Assembly: GCA_903915315.1 (NCBI GenBank)
Contig: CAIWSO010000433.1
Coordinates: forward strand, 1-6,781
Reading direction: 5' to 3'
Length of the DNA stretch: 6,781 bases
DNA from: an uncultured Spartobacteria bacterium
GTDB lineage: Bacteria > Verrucomicrobiota > Verrucomicrobiia > Chthoniobacterales > Terrimicrobiaceae
The translations under genes and the position numbers were made by a program. The notes under the pieces are model-generated. The model saw only the letters and a program-made list of their open reading frames with translations. It ran no database searches and was not told where the DNA came from. Positions 1-6,609 of the stretch are shown here, in pieces (the first letter of the stretch is position 1; every line of letters starts with the position of its first letter).

Positions 1-1291
1 CGGCCACCCAGTCTAGTGCTTCCTCCTTGGATTTCAGAGTCTCCTCGAGCTGAAGCGCCTGAACTGCATCAAGAATTTTTTTGAAAATCGGACCGGATTT
101 GCGACCGGCTGACATCAAATCACGACCCGTGATGAGTGGTTGAGGAATCAGAGGTTCGGTTGAAAATTCCTCCCGCTTGCGAAAAAGAAATTCGTAATTG
201 TCCAACATCCCGTGTGAGCCCAAACAATCCACGCGGTGCAATGCCAACTCATCATCGATCGTAGGTCGAGCCAAGAAGCGCTTGAGCGTCGAGACGCGCA
301 TGTTTTGGACGTCCTTGAAAGCCATGTGATTTTTTACAGCGACGATAGTCGCTTCCTTGTCGGCATTGGAGAATCTCAGGCGATCGAAGACCCGTTCGGT
401 GATACGGGCGCTGATTCCTTCGTGTCCATTGAATCGCATCCGGCCAGTCTCATCGATATGGAATGCCGCCGGCTTGCCGGCATCATGTAGCAGAACAGAG
501 AAGACGAGTGGGGCGGAGACTTCCTCTGGGAGCAATGAAAGCATGAGGCGGGTGTGGACGAAGACATCGCCCTCAGGATGAAATTCAGGGGGTTGTTCGC
601 AGCCTTTCAGCGTGTCGATTTCCGGAAGCAATACCGCCAGCAGACCGCTTTGATCCAAGAGATCAAAGCCCCTCACCCGCGACGGATGAGTGAAGATTTT
701 TACCAACTCGTCCCGAATGCGCTCGGCACTCACGACCGTGATTTCGGGGGCCTTGCGACACAGCGCCTCCCAAGTTGAGGCCTCGATCTCAAAACCCAAA
801 ACCGCCGCAAATCTCACGCACCGGATCAGACGGAGCTTATCTTCGCGGAATCTCGCATCCGCATCGCCAATGCAGCGCAGCACCTTGCTATTCAGATCCG
901 CCTCGCCGCCGACATAGTCGAGGACGAGTTTTTCCACAGGATCGTAGAAAAGCCCGTTGACCGTGAAATCCCGCCTTTGGGCATCCCCTTCGGCTGTGGT
1001 GAATACAACCGAATCCGGATGCCGCCCATCGATGTAGGCCCCATCCGAACGAAATGTGGCGACTTGATATTCTCCGCCACCTTCAAGGACGACGATCACG
1101 CCAAATTGGGCGCCAACGGCAACCGTGCGGGGAAATAGTTTTTGAACCTCCTGCGGTCTGGCACTTGTGGCGATGTCGATGTCATGCGCGGACTTCCCGA
1201 GCAACATATCCCTAACGCAGCCACCGGCAAAAAAGGCCTCATGCCCCGCTTCCCGCAAACGCAGGACAATGCGCGTTGCCGTGGCCTCCAT
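1..1291 (-). CDS. CCA tRNA nucleotidyltransferase / poly(A) polymerase family protein, 3' end missing
   Basis: The frame is open from an ATG at 1291 to the left edge, giving 430 residues without a stop. The C-terminus is therefore outside the window. The class II nucleotidyltransferase head is clear: AGGCVRD at residues 22-28, then the metal-binding DIDIA (D37 and D39), QRRDFTVNG near 105-113 and an EDKLRLIRCVRFAA block near 150-163. An HD domain follows, with LLHDAGKP (H269, D270) and a second histidine in NGHEG (H290). Family knowledge: these enzymes add CCA to tRNA 3' ends or adenylate RNA, and the HD domain of CCA enzymes can carry phosphohydrolase activity. Sequence alone does not settle CCA versus poly(A) specificity. 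The start lies 5 bases after the yebC stop; an in-frame TTG at 1315 would extend it by eight residues but is less likely. It is probably the last or a late gene of the M50-yebC operon. Confidence 0.9.
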   Translation of the reverse strand, partial: MEATATRIVLRLREAGHEAFFAGGCVRDMLLGKSAHDIDIATSARPQEVQKLFPRTVAVGAQFGVIVVLEGGGEYQVATFRSDGAYIDGRHPDSVVFTTAEGDAQRRDFTVNGLFYDPVEKLVLDYVGGEADLNSKVLRCIGDADARFREDKLRLIRCVRFAAVLGFEIEASTWEALCRKAPEITVVSAERIRDELVKIFTHPSRVRGFDLLDQSGLLAVLLPEIDTLKGCEQPPEFHPEGDVFVHTRLMLSLLPEEVSAPLVFSVLLHDAGKPAAFHIDETGRMRFNGHEGISARITERVFDRLRFSNADKEATIVAVKNHMAFKDVQNMRVSTLKRFLARPTIDDELALHRVDCLGSHGMLDNYEFLFRKREEFSTEPLIPQPLITGRDLMSAGRKSGPIFKKILDAVQALQLEETLKSKEEALDWVA

Positions 1292-1296
1292 CGCGG

Positions 1297-2028
1297 TTAT
1301 TTCAATGCCGCCCAAACGCGGTGCACATCATCGTGATCCTCGAGAGCCTGCAAAAATTCGCCAACCTCGGCACGGTGTTCGTCCGAAAGTGCGGGGCACT
1401 GCTTTGCAATGTAGCCAAGCTCGCTTGTCACAACAGTCCAGCCGTTGTCTGCGAGCCATTTTGAGACGGTCGATGTGGCTGTGCGCTCAGCAATGAAGCG
1501 GGCGCCGGCAACTCCCTCAGGAATGTCGTCATTCTCCGCATGCGTGAGCGCCGAAAAATCATTCGCACCGGCTTCGATGGCCGCCGTCTCGATATCGATT
1601 GCCGCATCGGGATGGTGCGCTTCGACAATACCCACGTTATCGAATAAAAATTTATTACTGCCCGCCGTGCCGAGTTGACCTTTTTTAAAGAGCAATCGCA
1701 TCTCGGGGGCTGTGCGGTTGATGTTGTCGGTGAAAACTTCCACGATGACGGCTATTTTGTGGGGCGCATAGCCCTCGAAGACCATGTGCTCGAGCACAAG
1801 TTTGTCATCGCCCACTCCGGCTCCTTTCTTAATGGCGCGGTCGATCACATCGCGAGTCACAGAGGCTCGTCGTGCTTTTTCCAGAGCGGCAAAAAGGCGA
1901 GCATTACCAGCCGGATCAGCCCCGCCGGATTTCGCTGCGACCATGATTTCTCGGACGAGTTTGCCAACGACTTGGCCTTTCTTCAGGTTTGCGACCTCTC
2001 GTTTAGCGTGGAGCCATTGTCTTCCCAT
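1297..2028 (-). CDS. yebC: YebC/PmpR (YeeN-like) family protein
   Basis: The protein has 243 residues, the usual length for the YebC/TACO1 family. Family signatures are visible in order: KLVREIMVAAKSGGADP near 23-39, VIDRAIKKG near 61-69, FEGYAP at 84-89, TDNINRTAPEMR near 100-111, and the C-terminal LEDHDDVHRVW at 229-239. The family was long annotated as DNA-binding transcriptional regulators; more recent work points to ribosome-associated factors that relieve stalling, including at proline-rich stretches. It should be cytoplasmic. The N-terminus begins MGRQW instead of the common MAGHSKW and lacks part of the usual opening segment, resembling the YeeN-type branch. An in-frame TAG five codons upstream of the ATG fixes the start. 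A purine-rich GGGGGTAGG lies upstream but farther than ideal for ribosome binding. The gene sits 60 bases downstream of the M50 protease gene and 5 bases before the nucleotidyltransferase gene on the same strand. Confidence 0.92.
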   Translation of the reverse strand: MGRQWLHAKREVANLKKGQVVGKLVREIMVAAKSGGADPAGNARLFAALEKARRASVTRDVIDRAIKKGAGVGDDKLVLEHMVFEGYAPHKIAVIVEVFTDNINRTAPEMRLLFKKGQLGTAGSNKFLFDNVGIVEAHHPDAAIDIETAAIEAGANDFSALTHAENDDIPEGVAGARFIAERTATSTVSKWLADNGWTVVTSELGYIAKQCPALSDEHRAEVGEFLQALEDHDDVHRVWAALK

Positions 2029-2088
2029 ATGGCCACGAACCTACCCCCAACAGCGGATAGGCTGCAATCGGATTTGCGTCGGCTTTTT

Positions 2089-2796
2089 TTAAATACGATA
2101 TCCCCCGTCCTGCTCGATCTGCTCGCGAAATGCCACGTCATCCAACTCCTGCCTTGCCGCAGTGAACACAAAAAGCCCAATAAAAAGCAGCATGGGGTTC
2201 CATCCGAGCCCCACGAGCACAAATCCCGCCGCGAAGACCTGACCCGTGCGAGCCGCAATTTTTGTCGCCTTCAGGTAGTTGAGCCTCATCGCCAGCAACG
2301 CCCGCAACACCCTGCCTCCGTCCATCGGAAATGCCGGGATCATATTAAACATCACCAGCGCCAGATTGATCGTCATGAGATTGGGAAGGATCTCGCTGGT
2401 TATGGGGTAGGCCCGTCCCAAGAGATTTGGGAACAGTAAAAGCACCACCCAAAGCGCTCCGGCGATCGCGACATTCACCGCCGGACCTGAAACCGCGATC
2501 ACAAACTCCTGCCAGGGCCTTTCCGGAATCGCCTGCATTCGGGCCACGCCGCCAATGGGCAGCAACGTGATATCGGGAGTCCTAATTCCATAATGCCTTC
2601 CCGCCATCGCGTGCCCGAACTCATGCAAAAGCACGCAAAGGAAGAGCAGCAAGATGAAGGCCATCGATAAAATGCCTTGAAATGCCCCTCCATCCATCCA
2701 ATCAGTCACCCCGAAATACGCCAGCAAGAGCAGGAATGTGATGTGAATTTTGACGTCAATTCCCGCAATGCGGGCAATTCGATAGGACCATTTCAT
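2089..2796 (-). CDS. M50 (site-2 protease family) membrane metalloprotease
   Basis: This 235-residue polytopic membrane protein carries both M50 zinc-site motifs: HEFGH at residues 58-62 (zinc histidines H58 and H62, catalytic E59) in a hydrophobic segment, and NMIPAFPMDGGR at 151-162, where D159 is the expected third zinc ligand. A conserved GPAVN lies at 104-108. Hydrophobic stretches near 17-33, 41-58, 97-124, 137-157 and 186-212 suggest about five to six membrane passes. Family knowledge: such SpoIVFB/Rip-like proteases cut substrates within the membrane, often in signalling. Many relatives of this type carry C-terminal CBS domains; here the protein ends about 24 residues after the last hydrophobic segment, so no CBS pair is present. 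The substrate cannot be inferred. It is the first gene of the minus-strand group and is divergent from serA. No strong Shine-Dalgarno site is seen upstream of the ATG. Confidence 0.92.
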   Translation of the reverse strand: MKWSYRIARIAGIDVKIHITFLLLLAYFGVTDWMDGGAFQGILSMAFILLLFLCVLLHEFGHAMAGRHYGIRTPDITLLPIGGVARMQAIPERPWQEFVIAVSGPAVNVAIAGALWVVLLLFPNLLGRAYPITSEILPNLMTINLALVMFNMIPAFPMDGGRVLRALLAMRLNYLKATKIAARTGQVFAAGFVLVGLGWNPMLLFIGLFVFTAARQELDDVAFREQIEQDGGYRI

Positions 2797-2898
2797 AAAA
2801 ATTGATTTTCCGGCGGAATAGTTTCGGGCTTAATAGATCACCCGGCAACCAGTCCGGCCACTTAGCGAATCTACTACATTCATCAACAAACCAAGAAA
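2797..2898. promoter_or_regulatory. Divergent intergenic region between the M50 protease gene and serA
   Basis: These 102 bases separate two genes read outward, so promoters for both the M50-yebC-nucleotidyltransferase group and the serA-recO-rlpA group should lie here. It includes AT-rich stretches (around 2801-2809 and 2829-2838) and a TTGATT at 2802-2807, but I find no -35/-10 pair with good spacing on either strand. No terminator, attenuator or riboswitch fold was recognised. serA is preceded only by a weak AAGAAA-like purine run just before its ATG. Confidence 0.45.
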
Positions 2899-4503
2899 AT
2901 GTCACAAAACACACCAAAAGTCCTCGTCGCCGATCCCGTTTCTCAACGCGGTGTCGAAGAACTCGCCGCGAACGGTTCGCTCGAAGTTGTTGTTAAAACC
3001 GGCCTCCCCGAGGCGGAGATCATCAAGATCATCCCCGAATTTTCAGCCCTCGTCGTTCGCAGCCAAACCAAGGTCACCGCAGCCGTTCTCGAAGCTGCCA
3101 CGAAGCTCAAGGTCGTCGGCCGCGCCGGAGTCGGTGTGGACAACGTCGATGTGGACGCCGCCACCCGCCATGGCGTGATCGTCATGAACACCCCCGGCGG
3201 CAACACGATCTCGACCGCCGAGCATGCCTTCTCGCTCCTCGTGAGTATCGCCCGCAACATCCCGCAGGCCGACGCCAGCATCAAAGCCGGCAAGTGGGAT
3301 CGTAAAAAATATGAAGGTGTTGAGCTTTACAATAAGACGCTCGGCATTCTCGGCATGGGACGCATCGGCACCGAACTCGCCCGCCGCGCCATGGCCTTTG
3401 GCATGCGTGTATTGGCCTACGATCCCTACCTCTCCGTGAGCCGCGCTCGTAGCATGCAAGTGGAACTCGTCGAAGACATCGACTCGCTCCTTCCTCAAGC
3501 CGATTTCATAAGCATGCACATGCCACTCACCGATGAGACCCGCCACATGCTCGACGCCCGCCGACTGGCTATTTGCAAAAAAGGCGTTCGCATTGTGAAT
3601 TGCGCCCGTGGGGGACTCGTCGATGAAGCCGCACTCGGTGAAGCTTTGAAGTCCGGCCAAGTCGGTGCCGCCGCACTCGACGTGTTTGAAATCGAGCCGC
3701 CGCCAGCGGACTTCGCGCTGCGCGATCTTCCTAACATTGTTTTCACCCCGCACCTCGGAGCCAGCACGGCCGAAGCCCAAGAAAATGTCGGCATCGAAAT
3801 CGCCCAAGCGATCCGCGCCGCCCTCCTCGACGGCGAAATCCGCAATGCGGTCAACATGCCGAGCATCGACGCGAAAACCGCTGAGATCGTGAAACCCTAC
3901 ATCACCCTCGGTGATAAAATGGGACGCTTCGTGGCGCAACTCGCTCCAAAACGCAATGACCGCGTCGTCATCACCTACGGCGGCAAAGCAGTAGAAATGC
4001 CGACCGATGCCATCAGCCGCGCGATCCTCACCGGTTTCCTCAAACACGCCGGCGGCGAAGAAGTGAATAGCGTCAACGTCCGCAGCATGGCAGCCACGAT
4101 CGGCCTTGATGTCGAAGAGATTCGCTCCAGCGAACAAACCGACTTCAACGAATGGCTCCACGTCGCCGTTCATAGCGGAGAAGCCAAAGTCTCTGTCGGC
4201 GGCACCTTTTTCGGAGCCAAAAATGATCCCCGCATCGTGCGAGTGAATGGCCAATCGGTGGAAGTGACTCCCTCCGGCGTCGTCCTCATCCTCGAGAACC
4301 GCGACCGTCCCGGCATCGTCGGCCACATCGGCACGCTGCTCGGTAAAGAAAACATCAACATTGCCAGCATGAGCCTCTCCCGCACCGAACAGGGCGGACG
4401 CGCCCTCACGTTGCTCAATCTTGATAGCCTTCCCGATGCCGACGTCCTTTTGAGAATCTCTGCCGACGCTGATATCCACTCCGCCCAAGTCATCTCTCTC
4501 TAA
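2899..4503 (+). CDS. serA: D-3-phosphoglycerate dehydrogenase, long form with ACT domain
   Basis: It catalyses NAD-dependent oxidation of 3-phosphoglycerate to 3-phosphohydroxypyruvate, the first step of serine synthesis, in the cytoplasm. The 534-residue length fits the long form (about 525-530 residues) with four parts: a substrate-binding domain split around the nucleotide-binding domain, then an intervening (allosteric substrate-binding) domain near 320-455 and a C-terminal ACT domain near 459-534 beginning VVLILENRDRPGIVG. The Rossmann motif GMGRIG is at 152-157. The catalytic residues are R237 in NCARGG, E266 in DVFEIEPP and H285 in PHLGAS. In relatives the ACT domain binds serine for feedback inhibition; that is inferred here. 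The ATG at 2899 gives the expected N-terminus (KVLVADPVSQRGVEEL). serA leads the plus-strand group: its TAA is followed after 24 bases by recO in the same frame. A large open frame on the opposite strand over this gene is a codon-bias shadow. Confidence 0.97.
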   Translation: MSQNTPKVLVADPVSQRGVEELAANGSLEVVVKTGLPEAEIIKIIPEFSALVVRSQTKVTAAVLEAATKLKVVGRAGVGVDNVDVDAATRHGVIVMNTPGGNTISTAEHAFSLLVSIARNIPQADASIKAGKWDRKKYEGVELYNKTLGILGMGRIGTELARRAMAFGMRVLAYDPYLSVSRARSMQVELVEDIDSLLPQADFISMHMPLTDETRHMLDARRLAICKKGVRIVNCARGGLVDEAALGEALKSGQVGAAALDVFEIEPPPADFALRDLPNIVFTPHLGASTAEAQENVGIEIAQAIRAALLDGEIRNAVNMPSIDAKTAEIVKPYITLGDKMGRFVAQLAPKRNDRVVITYGGKAVEMPTDAISRAILTGFLKHAGGEEVNSVNVRSMAATIGLDVEEIRSSEQTDFNEWLHVAVHSGEAKVSVGGTFFGAKNDPRIVRVNGQSVEVTPSGVVLILENRDRPGIVGHIGTLLGKENINIASMSLSRTEQGGRALTLLNLDSLPDADVLLRISADADIHSAQVISL

Positions 4504-4527
4504 GGGAGCGACGACAGGCCGGACTCC

Positions 4528-5067
4528 ATGGAACAAACCGAGGCCATTCTCATCCGGAAACGGAAATGGAGTGATACCAGCCTCATCACGACTTGGTTTA
4601 CCGCTAGTCACGGCAAGGTGACAACGGTAGCCAAGGCCGCACGGCGAGCGGGCAGTCCGTTTGCCGGCGGGTTGGATTTATTCCATCGCGTCGAGATCGC
4701 CTATGTGTGCAGCCGCAAGAGCGCGGTGCACACCCTCCGCGAAGTCCGACTCATCGAATCCTTCGACTCCGTTGGGACGACGAATCTTTTCCTCTGCGGC
4801 TACTTTGCCGAGCTTGTCGATCTCGTCACCCAACCCGGCTGCCCCGCCCCGGAGATCTTCGACTTGCTCAACCGCGCTTGCCGACACCTCAGTAACAATC
4901 CGGCCAGCAACCGCTCGCTGGAGTTTTTTGAAAACGAACTCTGCCGCCTCATGGGCATCGAAGACTCCGCGACCTGCACGCTCGTTGCCATCGAAACTTA
5001 TTGCGGACGCATCCCCACCTCGCGTAAAGCAGCAGTAGATTTGCTAAACCCACGAACCGCACCATGA
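4528..5067 (+). CDS. recO: DNA repair protein RecO, short form
   Basis: RecO helps load RecA onto SSB-coated single-stranded DNA in the RecFOR gap-repair pathway. The N-terminus matches the family's OB-fold: TEAILIRKRKWSDTSLI at 4-20, then the FTASHGKVTTVAKAARR stretch at 24-40 and GGLDLF at 48-53. A helical region follows (GYFAELVDLV at 91-100, LEFFENELCRLMGI at 131-144), and the end has the RIPTSRKAAVDLL pattern near 161-173. At 179 residues it is about 60 shorter than typical RecO. The missing part appears to be the cysteine-rich zinc-binding insert that usually follows the LxxLG-like helix; no CxxC pairs are present. The frame is intact, so I read it as a compact variant, not a broken gene. 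The ATG is 24 bases after the serA stop with only a poorly placed GGGAG upstream, so its translation may depend on ribosomes arriving from serA. Its stop overlaps the rlpA start. Confidence 0.85.
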   Translation: MEQTEAILIRKRKWSDTSLITTWFTASHGKVTTVAKAARRAGSPFAGGLDLFHRVEIAYVCSRKSAVHTLREVRLIESFDSVGTTNLFLCGYFAELVDLVTQPGCPAPEIFDLLNRACRHLSNNPASNRSLEFFENELCRLMGIEDSATCTLVAIETYCGRIPTSRKAAVDLLNPRTAP

Positions 5068-5546
5068 AAAAAATCTCTCTTCGCCTACTGCAAGCCTCCC
5101 TAGCCCTTCTTTTTATGGTGCTCACCGGCTGCACGACGACTTCCATCAAAGGCTACAAAACCAAACCCTACACCATTCGCGGCATCCACTACCAACCGAT
5201 GCAAGTGCGCGACGCCGTCGGATATGGCGATACCGGGATCTGTTCCCACTACGACGAAAGCGGGCTTCTTTTTCCCGGCAGAACTTCGACAGGCGAGAAG
5301 ATCTGGCCTTGGACCCGCGCGGCCGCCCACAAGACACTCCCCCTCCCCTGCAAAATCCGTGTCACCAATCTCAAAAACGGACGCTCGACCACAGTTCGCC
5401 TGAACGACCGAGGCCCATTCATTGCGGGCCGCATGCTGGATGTCACGACCCCCGTCGCCCGCGAACTCGGCTTCGTCAAACAAGGCCTCACAACGGTGAA
5501 AATCCAAGTTCTCAGCGTTGGTGACGGCTCCTATCGCATCCGCTGA
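5064..5546 (+). CDS. rlpA: RlpA-like lipoprotein (double-psi beta-barrel), single-domain form
   Basis: The 160-residue protein begins with a lipoprotein signal peptide: MKKISLRLL, a hydrophobic stretch and lipobox LTGC, giving Cys23 as the likely lipidated residue after cleavage. Thr at position +2 instead of Asp suggests outer-membrane sorting, if the usual rule holds. The rest is an RlpA double-psi beta-barrel domain with TSTGEKI (E78), AAHKTLPLPCKIRVTNL (H89) and VRLNDRGPF (D115). From memory, the 11- and 26-residue spacings of E78, H89 and D115 equal those of the essential E120, H131 and D157 in Pseudomonas RlpA, a lytic transglycosylase acting on glycan strands lacking stem peptides. No C-terminal SPOR domain is present. 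The usual GxASWYG opening reads GICSHYD, so C60 and C96 might form a disulfide. The start overlaps the recO stop as ATGA and has no Shine-Dalgarno site, consistent with translational coupling. Confidence 0.88.
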   Translation: MKKISLRLLQASLALLFMVLTGCTTTSIKGYKTKPYTIRGIHYQPMQVRDAVGYGDTGICSHYDESGLLFPGRTSTGEKIWPWTRAAAHKTLPLPCKIRVTNLKNGRSTTVRLNDRGPFIAGRMLDVTTPVARELGFVKQGLTTVKIQVLSVGDGSYRIR

Positions 5547-5745
5547 TGCAGCGCCTTTGAGAAAATCCATCCCTCGAGTTTCTCGGCTCCTTGAGCCCAG
5601 GCTCGCCCCCGATGGGTTGACACACGCCTTTCAAAGAATGCCGCTCAGTGGCTGCGGAGTTTTACACCGCGCCGCCACCACCGAGTAAAGAAAGGATTAT
5701 CGGGATGGATTGTAATCACGATATCTGCAGTTCTGCCCCTACCAC
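5547..5745. other. Convergent intergenic gap, no gene seen
   Basis: These 199 bases lie between the 3' ends of rlpA (plus) and the PIN toxin gene (minus). I see no supported coding frame or RNA gene. The only structure noted is the small hairpin cluster in its left third. A perfect TTGACA at 5617-5622 on the plus strand has no suitable -10 partner. Confidence 0.6.
5575..5604. terminator. Weak hairpin cluster downstream of rlpA, possible transcription end
   Basis: Three short inverted repeats sit side by side: CGAG-TTT-CTCG (5575-5585), GGCTC-CTT-GAGCC (5585-5597) and GAGCC-CA-GGCTC (5593-5604), the last two being mutually exclusive folds. The position, about 30-60 bases after the rlpA stop and facing a converging gene, suits a terminator. 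There is no following T-tract on either strand, so a classical intrinsic terminator is doubtful. Confidence 0.25.
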
Positions 5746-6195
5746 CTATTCCGATAATTTGGTTAATTCTGTAAATGGATTCCACACTTTCTCGAATCCG
5801 AGTTGCTTAAAATCTTTCACATTCGAAGTCGCGAAATGCGTCACTCCGGCATACAGCAAAGTCTGGCCGAGCCTTAGATCAATGATCCGCCGAAAGGCAA
5901 ATCCCTCCTCGCCAGTTGACTTCCATACATTTTCCATGACAGGAGCCGCCTCCACGATTTTCCACAAGCGATTTTGACGATAGGATTGACAGGCCGCTGT
6001 GGCTTGCGATGCGGATAGGGGGCGTGGAAAAATCCGCTCATTGCGTAGCTTCAGATATAATTCGACCAAAACAAGCTCACAAACAACCACATCCCGCCTT
6101 TTCGACAAAGAGCTCATAAACTCAAGTGCCGGCTTGTGAAATTCCGATGCCGAATTCATCGCATAAACAGCCAAATTGGTGTCAAAACTAATCAA
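5746..6195 (-). CDS. vapC: PIN-domain toxin of a VapBC-type toxin-antitoxin module
   Basis: With the TTG start at 6195 the product has 149 residues and opens MISFDTNLAVYAM, the typical beginning of a PIN ribonuclease. The acidic site is intact: D5, E45 in VELY, D106 in RIIDLRLG, and N125/D128 in SNVKDF. Family knowledge: VapC toxins are Mg2+-dependent RNases, often cleaving tRNA or rRNA, inhibited by the cognate VapB. An upstream ATG at 6282 would add 29 glycine-rich residues and overlap most of the antitoxin end; I reject it because the PIN fold begins at the TTG, a strong GGAGGAG lies seven bases upstream of it, and TTG overlaps the antitoxin stop as TTGA. Base composition looks more AT-rich than the serA block (judged by eye), in keeping with mobile acquisition. 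The target RNA is unknown. Confidence 0.88.
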   Translation of the reverse strand: MISFDTNLAVYAMNSASEFHKPALEFMSSLSKRRDVVVCELVLVELYLKLRNERIFPRPLSASQATAACQSYRQNRLWKIVEAAPVMENVWKSTGEEGFAFRRIIDLRLGQTLLYAGVTHFATSNVKDFKQLGFEKVWNPFTELTKLSE

Positions 6196-6434
6196 TTCAT
6201 CTCCTCCCCGTGACAAAGCGCGTCCCACTCCTCCTCCGGCACCAAAGGCACCCCCATATCTATCGGCGCAGGTGGTTGCCAATCCTCTGGCGCCTGACGG
6301 CCTGGCGGAAATTGCCGCACCAAGCCCTCCAAACCGATTCTAACTACTTGTGCAAAACTCATTTCACACTCACTCGCTATACGCTTGGCCTCCTTGAATA
6401 AATGGTCAGGAATTTGAATCTGTGTTTTTACCAT
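6192..6434 (-). CDS. vapB: Ribbon-helix-helix antitoxin of the VapBC-type module
   Basis: This 80-residue protein starts MVKTQIQIPDHLFKEAKRIA, a ribbon-helix-helix pattern: a short beta strand (residues 2-8) followed by helices near 10-22 and 26-38 (FAQVVRIGLEGLVR). This fold dimerises and binds DNA, so the protein probably represses its own promoter. The proline- and acid-rich tail (41-80, PPGRQAPEDWQPPAP then VPEEEWDAL) should be the flexible toxin-binding part. The gene precedes the PIN toxin on the minus strand and their ends overlap by four bases, the usual antitoxin-first order. The ATG at 6434 gives the expected N-terminus; the ribosome binding site is weak. Whether it is strictly VapB or another RHH family cannot be settled by eye. 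Confidence 0.85.
   Translation of the reverse strand: MVKTQIQIPDHLFKEAKRIASECEMSFAQVVRIGLEGLVRQFPPGRQAPEDWQPPAPIDMGVPLVPEEEWDALCHGEEMN
6201..6207 (-). promoter_or_regulatory. Strong ribosome binding site for the PIN toxin's TTG start
   Basis: Read on the minus strand this is GGAGGAG inside the antitoxin coding sequence; its GGAGG core ends seven bases before the TTG at 6195. It decides the toxin start and stands out because the other genes in the window have weak or no Shine-Dalgarno sites. Confidence 0.75.
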
Positions 6435-6456
6435 GATGGCAATTTACCAGCTATTG

Positions 6457-6474
6457 TTGGATTATCAAGTCCAA
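6457..6474 (-). promoter_or_regulatory. Candidate promoter/operator of the toxin-antitoxin module
   Basis: The plus strand reads TTGGATTATCAAGTCCAA: 5-base arms TTGGA and TCCAA around an 8-base centre, 23 bases upstream of the antitoxin ATG. On the minus strand the centre contains GATAAT (6466-6461), a 5/6 match to a sigma-70 -10 box, which would place the transcript start about 20 bases before the gene. An inverted repeat over the -10 element is where an autoregulating RHH antitoxin would be expected to bind. No good -35 box is seen at 17 bases. Confidence 0.45.
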
Positions 6475-6531
6475 ATCTTGCCCATAAAAATTCCGCGCTC
6501 ATGCTGAGGCCCTTCCTCTTCCTGCCACCCC

Positions 6532-6557
6532 AGCGAAGCCAACAGGACATTGGCGCT
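6532..6557. repeat. Bulged palindromic hairpin
   Basis: AGC-GAA-GCCAA, a 7-base loop (6543-6549), then TTGGC-GCT gives an 8-base-pair stem with a three-base bulge on one side. It lies about 100 bases upstream of the antitoxin gene and has no T-tract. The shape resembles intergenic palindromic repeats of the REP type, but only one copy is in the window. Confidence 0.4.
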
Positions 6558-6609
6558 CCTACCGAGCTTGGCTATCGATCCTTGAATTAACAAAATGTCA
6601 ATAATTAAT

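Noticed and set aside
1675..2439. 254-codon plus-strand open frame opposite yebC and the M50 gene
   Set aside because: It crosses two well-supported minus-strand genes and their intergenic gap, shows no domain, and reads as an antisense shadow.
3043..4611. 522-codon open frame on the minus strand opposite serA
   Set aside because: It is antisense to a fully convincing SerA with intact active-site residues. The residue pattern (rich in G, A, D, H, F without motifs) is typical of a codon-bias shadow.
5617..5622. Perfect TTGACA on the plus strand as a promoter -35 box
   Set aside because: No -10-like hexamer lies at 16-18 bases, and no plus-strand gene follows.
5648..5977. 109-codon plus-strand frame overlapping the PIN toxin's 3' end
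   Set aside because: It is antisense to the conserved C-terminal part of the PIN domain, and no family pattern was recognised.
5746..6282. Longer 178-residue PIN toxin from the ATG at 6282
   Set aside because: The added residues are glycine-rich, lie over the antitoxin coding region and precede the canonical PIN start; the TTG at 6195 has the ribosome site and the stop overlap.
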